A stretch of DNA of 35,498 nucleotides, from NCBI GenBank assembly GCA_020446815.1, contig JAGRDY010000004.1, forward strand, positions 1-35,498, read 5' to 3'. The number at the start of each line of letters is the position of its first letter. Position 1 is the stretch's first letter. Origin of the DNA: Paracoccaceae bacterium (GTDB taxonomy: Bacteria; Pseudomonadota; Alphaproteobacteria; Rhodobacterales; Rhodobacteraceae). Both the position numbers and the translations under genes were made by a program. The notes below the pieces were generated by a model. That model saw only the letters and a program-made list of their open reading frames with translations. It had not been told where the DNA came from and did no database searches. Shown in pieces: positions 1-7,500 of this stretch.

Positions 1-26
1 AACCCAAGCCCGGTTGGACGAAGGGA

Positions 27-410
27 ATGAAGTCGCCGAACCCCGCCGGTCGTCCTCCGGGGTCGTCCAAACAGCAGAAGTTCATGAAGCGGATGCTGAC
101 CGAGGGTCAGGCCGTGCTGGATGCGGTCTTGGAGAAGGCGAAGGCGGGCGACCCCGCCAGCGCGGGGCTGATCCTCAGCCGCATCCTGCCCACCCTCCGC
201 GCCCAGTCGCAGACCGTCGAGTTCGACTTCGACCCGGAGCTACCTATCGGTAGGCAAGTCGAGCAGGTGCTGGCCGCCGTCGCCGCTGGGCTGGTGCCCC
301 CTGACGTTGGGCAGGCCATTGTCGCGATGATTACGAACCTCGCATCGGTGCGTGCCACCGAGGACTTGGAAGCCCGCATCATCGAACTGGAAGCGAAGGA
401 GGTCCGGTAA
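27..410 (+). CDS. DUF5681-like small protein of phage/element type, possibly 5'-truncated by the window edge
   Basis: The 127-residue product opens with an NPAGRPPGSS motif, close to the NPAGRPKGSRNK signature of DUF5681 proteins, followed by a helical region with an AGDPASAGLIL stretch and a C-terminal helix rich in Glu and Leu. DUF5681 proteins are common in prophages and integrated elements of Alphaproteobacteria; their role is not established and I do not assign one. The frame is open upstream to base 3 and the residues just before the first Met (PGWTKG) also look coding, while GAAGGGA sits directly against this ATG with no proper spacing. The true start may therefore lie left of the window. 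The stop codon overlaps the next start as TAATG, so it belongs to one transcript with the genes that follow. Confidence 0.6.
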   Translation: MKSPNPAGRPPGSSKQQKFMKRMLTEGQAVLDAVLEKAKAGDPASAGLILSRILPTLRAQSQTVEFDFDPELPIGRQVEQVLAAVAAGLVPPDVGQAIVAMITNLASVRATEDLEARIIELEAKEVR

Positions 411-802
411 TGGACATCATCCCGACAGGTGGCGGGCGGTACGCCGCCATCACCCCGCTCAGCCCGGACGATGCATTCTGCATGACCGTGGTCAACGGGC
501 GCATGGTCTGCGTGACGACAATCGAGTTCTACCGGGCAGCGCTTGCGAGCCTGCTCCGCGACCCGCCCAAGGTCGGCACGCCATACCTGCTGAACTACAG
601 CGGAGCCGAGTTCGTCGCGCTGTTCGACAAGGCACTGTTTGAGCGCTTGGACGCGATGTACTTGGCAGGGGCCACCCCTGACGACCTCTTCGCCGTGATC
701 GACCGTGCGCGCGCCGTGCTGATGGCGCTGCGCAGCGACGATGCCAACCGCGCGTTCTGGCCGCAGGTTAGCGCGTTGCTCGACAAGTTGGGGGTGCCAT
801 GA
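410..802 (+). CDS. hypothetical protein, phage-like operon
   Basis: A 130-residue acidic protein that I do not recognise. Its ATG shares a base with the stop of the gene before (TAATG) and its own end overlaps the next gene by four bases (ATGA), which supports real, coupled translation. The N-terminal part looks beta-rich (GGGRYAAITPLSPDDAF), the C-terminal half is predicted helical, with two Leu/Ala-rich helices around residues 75-128. No catalytic motif, signal peptide or membrane segment is visible. Context suggests a small accessory protein of a phage or integrative element; function unknown. Confidence 0.5.
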   Translation: MDIIPTGGGRYAAITPLSPDDAFCMTVVNGRMVCVTTIEFYRAALASLLRDPPKVGTPYLLNYSGAEFVALFDKALFERLDAMYLAGATPDDLFAVIDRARAVLMALRSDDANRAFWPQVSALLDKLGVP

Positions 803-1092
803 CGCGCCGCGATGAACCGGAAATCCCGTTCACCGGACGGTCCTGGGACGAACCGCCGCGACGGCGACCTATCGTGCCACCGGACCCGGCAGTCACGACC
901 ATCGACGGACGTGAGTTTCGCCGCGAGTCCTCTATCGTCGTACCGGATTTCACGGTCACGCAAGACGAGCAAAGGGTGCTGGGCCAGCGTGCACAGGAGG
1001 CCGCAGCGCGTCGGCTTGCCGACAAGGACGCCAACCTCGCGGCGGCGGTGCGCCTTGGTGCCGCGCTGAAGGTATTGAAGGGGGAGGACTGA
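799..1092 (+). CDS. hypothetical protein, phage-like operon
   Basis: A 97-residue protein, starting in an ATGA overlap with the upstream stop. The N-terminal 30 residues are rich in Pro, Arg and Asp (PPRRRPIVPPDPAV) and likely disordered; the C-terminal half, from about residue 52, is a strongly predicted helix rich in Ala, Arg and Gln with a short possible coiled coil. No recognised domain. Codon use and tight spacing match its neighbours, so I take it as a real member of the small-gene run, of unknown function. Confidence 0.45.
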   Translation: MTRRDEPEIPFTGRSWDEPPRRRPIVPPDPAVTTIDGREFRRESSIVVPDFTVTQDEQRVLGQRAQEAAARRLADKDANLAAAVRLGAALKVLKGED

Positions 1093-1096
1093 CCAC

Positions 1097-1327
1097 ATGC
1101 CGAGTGTCGCTTCCCTGTTGGCCCGGGTGCAGAAGCTGGAGCGCGGTCGCGCTTTGCACCCGATAGCGGAGTTCGGCACGCCCGAGTTCGAGGCTGAGTT
1201 CCGGGCGTCGGTTGAAGCCAACGGCCTCGACCGCATCGACATGTTGGGCGAGAATGGGAACGGCGGTGTGCTGGCCTGCCTGCAAAGCTGGGCGAGGAAC
1301 CGCGTATGGCTGACCGCGCGCCGATGA
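1097..1327 (+). CDS. hypothetical small protein, phage-like operon
   Basis: A 76-residue protein starting five bases after the previous stop, with GGGGAGGA about 10 bases upstream of the ATG as a strong ribosome binding site. The first 20 residues form an amphipathic helix (SLLARVQKLERG) of the kind seen in small phage proteins next to packaging genes, followed by an acidic middle and a Trp-containing tail. Its last 22 bases overlap the start of the next gene. No recognised family; function unknown. Confidence 0.45.
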   Translation: MPSVASLLARVQKLERGRALHPIAEFGTPEFEAEFRASVEANGLDRIDMLGENGNGGVLACLQSWARNRVWLTARR

Positions 1328-1680
1328 TCCAGCCGCCGTGGCTGGTCCCGGCACAACGCCCCACACAGCCGCAGGCCGCAGCAGGCCAAGGGGACAGGGG
1401 CGGCAGTACCCACACCGCGAGCGCTGCGCCAGCTACGCCGCGCCGCAGGGGCGGCCGCTGGGACACCGGCTTTGAAGAACCGGAGCCGTGGGCATGGGAT
1501 GGCGGCGTGCGAAGGGAGGCGGTGCTGGACACTGACCACATGCCGCCGCGCATCGTCCGTCGCGTCGGTTGGAGGATTTGCATGAAGTGCGGCGCACCAT
1601 ACTGGTCTGACGATGTGGTCAAGATCAGGATGTGCAGCGACTGCAAAGCTCCGCCCGCGGGGCTGAGACGAACACCCTAG
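1306..1680 (+). CDS. zinc-ribbon-tailed hypothetical protein, phage-like operon
   Basis: A 124-residue protein whose first two thirds are low-complexity, rich in Pro, Gln, Ala and Arg and probably disordered. The C-terminus carries two CxxC knuckles (CMKC and CSDC) about 19 residues apart, a four-cysteine zinc ribbon that could bind nucleic acid or a protein partner. It overlaps the previous gene by 22 bases in another frame. It is the last gene of the run and is followed within a base by the first of several hairpins. Family not recognised; nucleic-acid binding is an inference from the ribbon alone. Confidence 0.5.
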   Translation: MADRAPMIQPPWLVPAQRPTQPQAAAGQGDRGGSTHTASAAPATPRRRGGRWDTGFEEPEPWAWDGGVRREAVLDTDHMPPRIVRRVGWRICMKCGAPYWSDDVVKIRMCSDCKAPPAGLRRTP

Positions 1681-1842
1681 CTGTAGCCCCAAGGAGTGGC
1701 AGCGCTACAGCCCGCGGCCTTGCCAGCCGCGCGTCCTTGAGGAAACCGACGGACGCTAAACCATCGGGACCAGCCGTCAGCGGTGTCTCCTCGCTGCTCG
1801 CAACGGTAAGCGCCCTGTGCCGATGGCGGTGCAGGGCGTTTT
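1681..1842 (+). ncRNA. candidate structured RNA or 3' untranslated region ending in an intrinsic terminator
   Basis: Directly after the last small gene there are four hairpins in a row on the plus strand. First, CTGTAGC (1681-1687) pairs perfectly with GCTACAG (1704-1710). Second, CGCGGC (1713-1718) pairs with GCCGCG (1726-1731). Third, a longer bulged stem is formed by GAGGA, ACC and GACGG (1739-1752) against CCGTC, GGT and TCCTC (1774-1792). Fourth is the terminator at 1811-1842. No open frame of coding character covers this stretch. It could be a stable element-encoded RNA, a structured 3' end of the operon messenger, or chance pairing in G+C-rich DNA. No known RNA family is recognised. 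Confidence 0.35.
1811..1842 (+). terminator. intrinsic terminator after the phage-like operon
   Basis: CGCCCTG at 1811-1817 pairs with CAGGGCG at 1832-1838, a further weaker pairing lies inside the loop, and TTTT follows at once. Position and orientation fit the end of the plus-strand run of five small genes. Confidence 0.65.
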
Positions 1843-1867
1843 CATGAAAAGGGGTGATTCACCGTTC

Positions 1868-1910
1868 GGACCTGTCTGCGCTGCTTACTAGCGGCTTACT
1901 GGATAGGTCC
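1868..1910. repeat. inverted repeat with internal direct repeats near tRNA-Pro
   Basis: GGACCT (1868-1873) and AGGTCC (1905-1910) are a perfect inverted repeat. Inside are two copies of GCTTACT (1883-1889 and 1894-1900), 11 bp apart start to start. The arrangement lies 60-100 bp from the tRNA 3' end, where integrase or excisionase arm sites of tRNA-targeted elements are often found; that reading is inference only, as no integrase gene is visible in the window. Confidence 0.3.
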
Positions 1911-1967
1911 AAGCGCTGGGCGGTGCCCGGAGGGGTTCTGCTAAGCGATTGTTATTGTGCGGGAAAC

Positions 1968-2044
1968 TGGTCGGAGCGAGAGGATTCGAACCTCCGACCC
2001 CCTGCTCCCGAAGCAGGTGCGCTACCAGGCTGCGCTACGCTCCG
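1968..2044 (-). tRNA. tRNA-Pro (anticodon CGG)
   Basis: The minus strand folds into a full cloverleaf: acceptor CGGAGCG (2044-2038) pairs with CGCTCCG (1978-1972), the anticodon loop is TTCGGGA giving CGG, the T arm carries GTTCGAATC, and the 3' CCA is encoded at 1970-1968. The phage-like gene block on its left reaches up to the 3' end of this tRNA, the usual target of tyrosine-recombinase elements. Confidence 0.96.
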
Positions 2045-2101
2045 ACCGTGGGCGCGGGTTAGCCTTTCCTGCACCCTTTGGCAAGGGGCCATTGCGAAAC
2101 C

Positions 2102-3076
2102 TCAGCGGCGCGGGCCGCCGGCCGATGACAGCAGCCGTTGCAGGGCGCTGCTGCGCGGGGTTGCTGGCGTCTCGGTTCTGCCGCCGGTGGCAAGCACAGG
2201 CCGATTGAGCGATGTACCCGAGCGGCCTTCACGAAACACGATGTAGATGCCCGATGCGATGATCACAGCCGCGCCAAACACGGTCGCCCCGTCCGGCGTT
2301 TCACCGAAAAGCAAATACCCGTAACCCGTTGCCCATAATATCTGCGAATACTGCATGGGCGCCACGATCACCGCCTCACCCGCCCGGTAGGCCATAATGA
2401 TCAGATATGCCCCGATCATTCCCAGCACGGCGATCACCGCCAATAGCCCCAGATGTTCGATCGGCATGGGCCGGTAGACAAAAGGCAACGCCATGGCCAT
2501 GGCAAGAAAATTGCCCACCATCGGAAACAGCAACAGCACGACCGCGCGTTCCGCCTGCCCCACCTTGCGCGAGATGACAGAGATCATCGCGCCGCAAACT
2601 GCCCCGGTCAACGCCGCAAGATGCCCGAGCGATAGCGCCGCCTGCCCCGGGCGCATCACGATCAACACACCGGCAAGGCCGGCGATCACCGCCACCCAGC
2701 GCCGGATGCGAACGGTTTCACCCAGAATCGGCACCGCCAGCACCGTCAGGATCAGTGGCGCCGCAAACAGGATCACATAGACCTGCGCCAGCGGCAGAAC
2801 CGCAAAGGCAAAAAACACCGCCGGGGCCGCGATGACCGAACAAAGCGTCCTCAGAGCCATCCACCAGGGGTGTTTTGGTCTCAGGTTCGCCTCTTTCGTG
2901 TCGTTCAGAAGGATGACCGAAACAAGAGGGAAACCAAACAAGGTCGCAAAGAACACGACCTGGAATGCCGAGTAGTCGGCACCAAGGGTTTTGACCACCA
3001 CGTCATGGGTAGCATAAACCCCCATTGCCAGAAGCGCCAAGAAAGCGCCCCGCAGATTATCGGTGGCGTGGTTCAC
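2102..3076 (-). CDS. EamA/DMT-family exporter (10 transmembrane segments)
   Basis: A 324-residue inner-membrane protein with two EamA repeats of about five transmembrane helices each, residues 8-140 and 150-285. The first repeat ends in a typical VLAVPILGETVRIRRW segment, the second in a YLLFGETP segment, both hallmarks of the drug/metabolite transporter superfamily. Such proteins export small metabolites or amino acids; the substrate here cannot be read. The start is a GTG preceded by GGGGAG, a good ribosome binding site. A polar tail of about 35 residues, rich in Arg, Ser and Thr, follows the last helix. It is divergent from another EamA gene, and the two share an upstream region of about 115 bp. 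Confidence 0.85.
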   Translation of the reverse strand: MNHATDNLRGAFLALLAMGVYATHDVVVKTLGADYSAFQVVFFATLFGFPLVSVILLNDTKEANLRPKHPWWMALRTLCSVIAAPAVFFAFAVLPLAQVYVILFAAPLILTVLAVPILGETVRIRRWVAVIAGLAGVLIVMRPGQAALSLGHLAALTGAVCGAMISVISRKVGQAERAVVLLLFPMVGNFLAMAMALPFVYRPMPIEHLGLLAVIAVLGMIGAYLIIMAYRAGEAVIVAPMQYSQILWATGYGYLLFGETPDGATVFGAAVIIASGIYIVFREGRSGTSLNRPVLATGGRTETPATPRSSALQRLLSSAGGPRR

Positions 3077-3191
3077 ACCGGCTCCCCTACCCAGATTTCA
3101 AGGCCACATCCAAGCCGCCCCGATCGGCAGAATGCCATCTGGTGCGAATAACCGATTGCCCGATGGCACCCTGGGTCGCTATAGCCGGGCA

Positions 3192-4091
3192 ATGTCACGG
3201 CTGCAATCTCATCCGCTGTTTGGCGTCGCACTTGGCCTGATCGGCGTCACGCTGTTCGGGGCGACGTTGCCCGTCACAAAACTTGCGCTTGGCGGGTTCG
3301 ACCCGGCGTTTTTGACATTCGCGCGCGCGCTGATCGCCACCGTGTCCGGGGCGATCGCGCTCTTCCTGTTGCGCCGGAAACCGCCGGTGGCCTCACTCTG
3401 GCAGATTGGCACGGCGGGCGTTTTGCTGGTATTCGGCTTCCCCTGGCTTTCCAGCACCGCAATGCAGACGGTTCCCGCCACGCATGGCGGGATCGTGCTC
3501 GGCATCCTGCCCTTGCTGACCGCCACCTTCGCCGCCTTGTTGGCGGGGGAAAAGCCCGGAGCGGCCTTCTGGGCGCTCAGCGCGCTTGGCGCGGGACTTG
3601 TGGTGACCTTTGCGCTCATCTCGGCACCATCGGCGGCGGCCGGTTCCATCGGTTCCGGCGATATCTGGCTCGGCCTCGCAGGGCTTTCTGCCGCTTGCGG
3701 CTATGTCCTCTCCGGGCGGCTGTCACGGGGCCTGCCGGGTTGGGAAGTGATCGCCTGGGCCCTGGTCATCACATCGCCGCTGTCGGTCATGGGCACCCTG
3801 TCGACGCTGGGCACCGGCATCCATCAGCCCGGCCCCAGCGAACTGGCGGCGCTTGCCTATCTCGGGCTGGTTTCGATGTTCCTCGGTTTTGTCTTCTGGA
3901 ACGCCGGACTCGCCATCGGCGGCATTGCCAGGGTCGGACAGGTTCAATTGATGCAGACTTTCGCGACCCTGGGCTTTTCGGCACTCCTTCTGGGCGAGGC
4001 GATAACCCCCATGATGATCGGCTTTGCGGTCGCGGTCGGGGCTGTGGTCTGGTTTGGCCGCAAGGCCCGCATCACGACCATCTCTCGCTGA
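3192..4091 (+). CDS. EamA/DMT-family exporter
   Basis: From the chosen ATG the protein has 299 residues and ten predicted transmembrane helices in two EamA repeats. Motifs include FGATLPVTKLALGG in helix 1, LTATFAALLAGEKPG at the end of the first repeat and a matching LLLGEAITPMM near the end of the second. The frame is open further upstream to 3063, but the extra 43 residues are polar, lie in the divergent promoter region and would overlap the opposite gene, so the internal Met (MSRLQ) is preferred. Likely an exporter of a small metabolite; substrate unknown. It is convergent with leuB, 40 bp away. Confidence 0.82.
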   Translation: MSRLQSHPLFGVALGLIGVTLFGATLPVTKLALGGFDPAFLTFARALIATVSGAIALFLLRRKPPVASLWQIGTAGVLLVFGFPWLSSTAMQTVPATHGGIVLGILPLLTATFAALLAGEKPGAAFWALSALGAGLVVTFALISAPSAAAGSIGSGDIWLGLAGLSAACGYVLSGRLSRGLPGWEVIAWALVITSPLSVMGTLSTLGTGIHQPGPSELAALAYLGLVSMFLGFVFWNAGLAIGGIARVGQVQLMQTFATLGFSALLLGEAITPMMIGFAVAVGAVVWFGRKARITTISR

Positions 4092-4131
4092 TCCCTCTGC
4101 TCTACCACCATCGGCAACGCAAAGGGCGCTG

Positions 4132-5241
4132 TCAAACGCTCGCGTCGAGCGCCTGGCGGATCGCGTTGCCCATTTCAGAGGTCGAAACCGGCTTTCCGCC
4201 ATCAGGCCCCATCAGATCAGCGGTGCGCAATCCGTCCGCCAGAACCTTTTCCACCGCCTGTTCGACGCGCGTCGCCTCATCGCCGAGATCGAAGGAATAG
4301 CGCAACGCCATCGCGAAGGACAGGATGCAGGCGATCGGATTGGCCTTGCCGGTACCGGCGATATCGGGGGCGGATCCGTGGACAGGCTCATAAAGTGCCT
4401 TGGGGCGGCCATTCTTGCCAGGCGCGCCCAGGCTGGCCGAGGGCAGCATGCCCAGGCTGCCGGTCAGCATCGCGGCGGTATCCGACAGGATATCGCCAAA
4501 GAGGTTGTCGGTGACGATGACGTCAAACTGCTTGGGCCAGCGGACGAGCTGCATGGCCCCCGCATCGGCATACATGTGGGAAAGTTCGACATCCGCATAT
4601 TCGTTTTCGTGCACCCATGTGACTTCCTCGCGCCACAGGATTCCCGATTCCATCACATTGGCCTTTTCCATCGAACAGACCTTGTTGCCCCGGCGTCTTG
4701 CCAATTCAAACGCCGAACGCGCGACCCGGCGGATTTCCTCTGTCGTGTAGCGTTGAGTGTTGATGCCCACCCGGCCGCCGTCGTTATCGGGGAAAATGCC
4801 CCGTGGCTCGCCGAAATAGATACCGCCGGTCAGTTCCCGCACGATCATTATGTCGAGCCCCGCGACGATATCCTTCTTCAAAGAAGAAAAATCGGCCAGC
4901 GCGCCAAAGCACTGCGCCGGGCGAAGGTTGGAAAAAAGGTCCATTTCCTTGCGCAGACGCAACAGGCCGCGTTCCGGCTTGACCGCGAAATCCAGTTTGT
5001 CGTATTTCGGCCCGCCAACGGCGCCCAGCAGCACGGCATCCACCGACATCGCCTTGGCCATGGTTTCGTCCGCCAACGGGACGCCATGCACATCGTAGGC
5101 GGCCCCCCCCACCAGATCTTCGGACACATTGAATTTGATCTGCCGCTTGGCCGCGAACCAGTCGATGATCTTGCGTACCTCGGACATGACTTCCGGGCCG
5201 ATGCCATCGCCCGCAAGAATAAGGATGGAAGGATTGGCCAC
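4132..5241 (-). CDS. leuB: 3-isopropylmalate dehydrogenase
   Basis: LeuB oxidises and decarboxylates 3-isopropylmalate to 2-oxoisocaproate with NAD+, the third step of leucine synthesis, in the cytoplasm. The 369-residue length is normal. Visible motifs are [11 protein letters not shown] at the N-terminus, [16 protein letters not shown] (substrate-binding arginines), [12 protein letters not shown] with the metal-binding aspartates, and [18 protein letters not shown] for NAD binding. The start is GTG with GGGGA upstream. It is the last gene of a minus-strand series that reads membrane protein, phosphatase-like protein, leuB, while leuD lies further upstream behind a terminator and leuC is about 16 kb away. 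Confidence 0.97.
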   Translation of the reverse strand: MANPSILILAGDGIGPEVMSEVRKIIDWFAAKRQIKFNVSEDLVGGAAYDVHGVPLADETMAKAMSVDAVLLGAVGGPKYDKLDFAVKPERGLLRLRKEMDLFSNLRPAQCFGALADFSSLKKDIVAGLDIMIVRELTGGIYFGEPRGIFPDNDGGRVGINTQRYTTEEIRRVARSAFELARRRGNKVCSMEKANVMESGILWREEVTWVHENEYADVELSHMYADAGAMQLVRWPKQFDVIVTDNLFGDILSDTAAMLTGSLGMLPSASLGAPGKNGRPKALYEPVHGSAPDIAGTGKANPIACILSFAMALRYSFDLGDEATRVEQAVEKVLADGLRTADLMGPDGGKPVSTSEMGNAIRQALDASV

Positions 5242-5318
5242 GATACGTCCCCTGCATGAGTGAATTTGCCCATGCTCGCCTAACCAAAGCCCGACGCGCG
5301 GTCAAGGGATGGGCGGAT

Positions 5319-6383
5319 TCAGGGAAGATCAATATCAACCCAGACCAGCTTGTGGCGCGACGCCTTGGCCGCCGCAACGGCTAGCGCAACCTCTTCGGGC
5401 CACCAGACTCCGGCATCCAGGACCGTCAGATCGGCAGAAGGCAACACATAATCCACCCGCAGGTTGCCCGGCCCCGGATCCTCTGGCCAGTCCACGGTAT
5501 CCAGAGCCGGGTCTCCGCCGTTCAGGGCGTTCACGCCACCTTGACGCGCCGCCTCTGCGGCGCCACGGCTGCGCGGCGCGGGATCCTGCAGTCGGGGATC
5601 GGCCAACAATGAGATCATCGCCGCGTGCCGGCCGTCGCCGTCGACAGGGTCGAGATTCGCGTCGCCCAATATGACGAAGGGCGCGCGCGGGGCCGGCCAG
5701 GCCAGGTCGCCATCGAGCAGATGCAGCCAGAACGCCGTTTCGTCATGGCTGCGCCTGCCATTGCGATCCTCCGGCCCGTCAAAGACCGGCGGTGAGGCGT
5801 GATAGGCCAGGAGTGTCAGACGCCCGCCATTCGGCAGGGCGACCGGCACGGTCCAATGTGCCGTCGTGGACAACCGCTGGGCCGCAAGCGCGCCGGATGA
5901 CAGCCTGGCGCCGTCAATCAGGCTTTCGGGCAGATCCTTCCACAGGAATTCGGAATAGTCCTGCGCGGCCGCTTGATCAATCGGCAGGCGCGACAGCACA
6001 GCCATGCCGCCTTCGCCCGCGAAACGGCCAAACCCCTGCGCATCGCCGGGTCCCCCGGCCCGGCCGTCGCCATCGAGGTCGAGCCCGGTTGCAAGGCCGG
6101 TATTCGGCCGCCTTGCAAAAAGATGAGGGTAGGGATTGCCGCGCCGTTCCAAAGCACCGGCAAGCGCCTGCAGGGCCACCATGTTCAGATCGTAATCGAA
6201 CCCGTTCAACAGCAGGATGTCAGGGGCTATCCGCGATATGACATCGACCACCGCAATGGTCTGGGCATCTGTACCCGACAGGATATCGCGCAACAGCAGC
6301 CCTGGCCCCTGGCGGGACATATCCGCATTGAAAGTGGCTACGCGTATCGGAGCAGCGGTGACGGGCATGGCCGCCAGAAGCAT
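5319..6383 (-). CDS. endonuclease/exonuclease/phosphatase-family protein, probably exported
   Basis: The protein carries the EEP fold: IRVATFNADM near the N-terminus, the FVILGDANLDPVDGDG metal-site motif in the middle (GDxN), and SRHKLVWVDIDL at the C-terminus, where the His belongs to the catalytic set. A CDS-wide Asp-rich loop (LDLDGDGRAGGPGD) may bind calcium. It likely hydrolyses phosphodiesters or phosphomonoesters in the periplasm; the substrate is unknown. Start choice is uncertain: the ATG at 6383 overlaps the upstream stop as TGATG, but leaves only a short hydrophobic leader, whereas the in-frame sequence upstream (GRRIGLLAGLMLLAAMPVTAA) would complete a good signal peptide but offers an ATG only at 6509. 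Length is 354 residues from 6383 or 396 from 6509. Confidence 0.75.
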   Translation of the reverse strand: MLLAAMPVTAAPIRVATFNADMSRQGPGLLLRDILSGTDAQTIAVVDVISRIAPDILLLNGFDYDLNMVALQALAGALERRGNPYPHLFARRPNTGLATGLDLDGDGRAGGPGDAQGFGRFAGEGGMAVLSRLPIDQAAAQDYSEFLWKDLPESLIDGARLSSGALAAQRLSTTAHWTVPVALPNGGRLTLLAYHASPPVFDGPEDRNGRRSHDETAFWLHLLDGDLAWPAPRAPFVILGDANLDPVDGDGRHAAMISLLADPRLQDPAPRSRGAAEAARQGGVNALNGGDPALDTVDWPEDPGPGNLRVDYVLPSADLTVLDAGVWWPEEVALAVAAAKASRHKLVWVDIDLP

Positions 6384-7222
6384 CAAGCCAGCAAGAAGTC
6401 CGATTCTTCGGCCGACGAATTGTTGTGGCGCCGTTTCTCGGCGATCATGCCGGCAATGCGTCCCATCGCGATACCGCGCATGAAAAGCGAAGCGGGAAGA
6501 AAGGCCCATGCGGTCATCGTCCAGATCAAGGTTTGCGGACTTTCCAGCGTAACCGGAACAAACGCGAGCGCGGCAAGTTTGACTGCCGCCGGAATAAGGA
6601 ATGGCAGCAAAAACCCTAACGCAATGTTAAAGCGGGCGTCGCGCTGCAAGCGCTCCACGACATCGCCGCCGGTTGTCGGGTCAAATGTGGGCAGATTGAT
6701 CCATACATTGAACGAACCCATTCGCGTCGGCCAGCTTATGAACCGCATCGTGGCGACAAAGAAGACCAGCGTCAGCAGCGATATCATATAGCTGATCCCC
6801 GCCGCGGTGCGCACCAGGACCAGATGTTCAAGGTTCATGTCATCCGGCAGCATCAACACCACCAGCCGCACCGGGCTGTAGGGTACATCGATCGATTCGC
6901 CCAGTTTGTTGCCCAGCACCTCGATAAAGTTGGTCAGCGTTGTCGGATCGGTCTGGCCGCGAACGATTGTCGACAACAAAAGCACCGTGGCAAACAACGA
7001 CAGGAACCGTAGCCGGTTGAAAGGGGGCGCATCGCGAAATTCAACCAGTCCAGGGTAGGTCGAGGCATATTCGAAAAACGTCAACGCCGCGGCGAAAAGC
7101 GCAACGAGGGCGACGATCTGCGTCGTGTCATTGTTTACACCCGGCAACATCAGCGAAGGCGTTGCGATCAACACCATTACCAGCAAGGCGCGCACGAGTG
7201 CACCTGTGAATTGCGAAATCAC
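6383..7222 (-). CDS. conserved-type membrane protein of unknown function
   Basis: A 279-residue integral membrane protein. Hydrophobic segments are visible at about residues 8-26, 34-50, 70-88, 138-160, 200-222 and 228-250, with a soluble loop near residues 88-130 that contains acidic and polar residues. I recognise no family motif. Its stop overlaps the downstream EEP-protein start (TGATG), so the two are likely translated together, and leuB follows. It may anchor or assist the exported hydrolase, but that rests only on the overlap. Confidence 0.65.
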   Translation of the reverse strand: MISQFTGALVRALLVMVLIATPSLMLPGVNNDTTQIVALVALFAAALTFFEYASTYPGLVEFRDAPPFNRLRFLSLFATVLLLSTIVRGQTDPTTLTNFIEVLGNKLGESIDVPYSPVRLVVLMLPDDMNLEHLVLVRTAAGISYMISLLTLVFFVATMRFISWPTRMGSFNVWINLPTFDPTTGGDVVERLQRDARFNIALGFLLPFLIPAAVKLAALAFVPVTLESPQTLIWTMTAWAFLPASLFMRGIAMGRIAGMIAEKRRHNNSSAEESDFLLA

Positions 7223-7448
7223 CGCTCTAGTCCCTCAAGCCGACCGGCATTCGGTACATGGCCGATGCCCTGTTCCAGGCCGATCCCGCCAAATGTGGCA
7301 GGCTGCCTTATTCTTGCCAAAATTTTGCCCACATTCATCTCCCCTGGCAATCTTGGGTTAAGGTTAATGCTGGCAATAAGGCGTTTTCGTGAAAGAACTG
7401 GTGCCGCTTTGCATCAAATACTGAGCAAGAATCCGCCGACAAATGAGC

Positions 7449-7476
7449 AAAAATAAGGCCGCCCTAGGGGGCGGCC
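7449..7476 (-). terminator. intrinsic terminator of leuD
   Basis: Read on the minus strand, GGCCGCCCC, a CTAG loop region and GGCGGCC form a strong hairpin (7457-7476), followed by TTATTTTTG. It lies 25 bp past the leuD stop, so leuD is separated transcriptionally from the membrane protein, phosphatase-like gene and leuB downstream. Confidence 0.8.
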
Positions 7477-7500
7477 CAAGATGTGGTGTGTGGCGTTAAA

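Noticed and set aside
595-1692. Long minus-strand open frames across the small phage-like genes
   Set aside because: They run antisense to five overlapping plus-strand genes with binding sites, have high Arg/Ser/Pro content typical of shadow frames in G+C-rich DNA, and show no motif.
1852-1880. GGGGTGATTC resembling the 5' end of a tmRNA
   Set aside because: Only about ten bases agree; no tag reading frame or tRNA-like 3' part follows, and alphaproteobacterial tmRNA is circularly permuted.
4024-5259. 411-codon plus-strand frame
   Set aside because: Exactly antisense to leuB, whose family motifs are clear.
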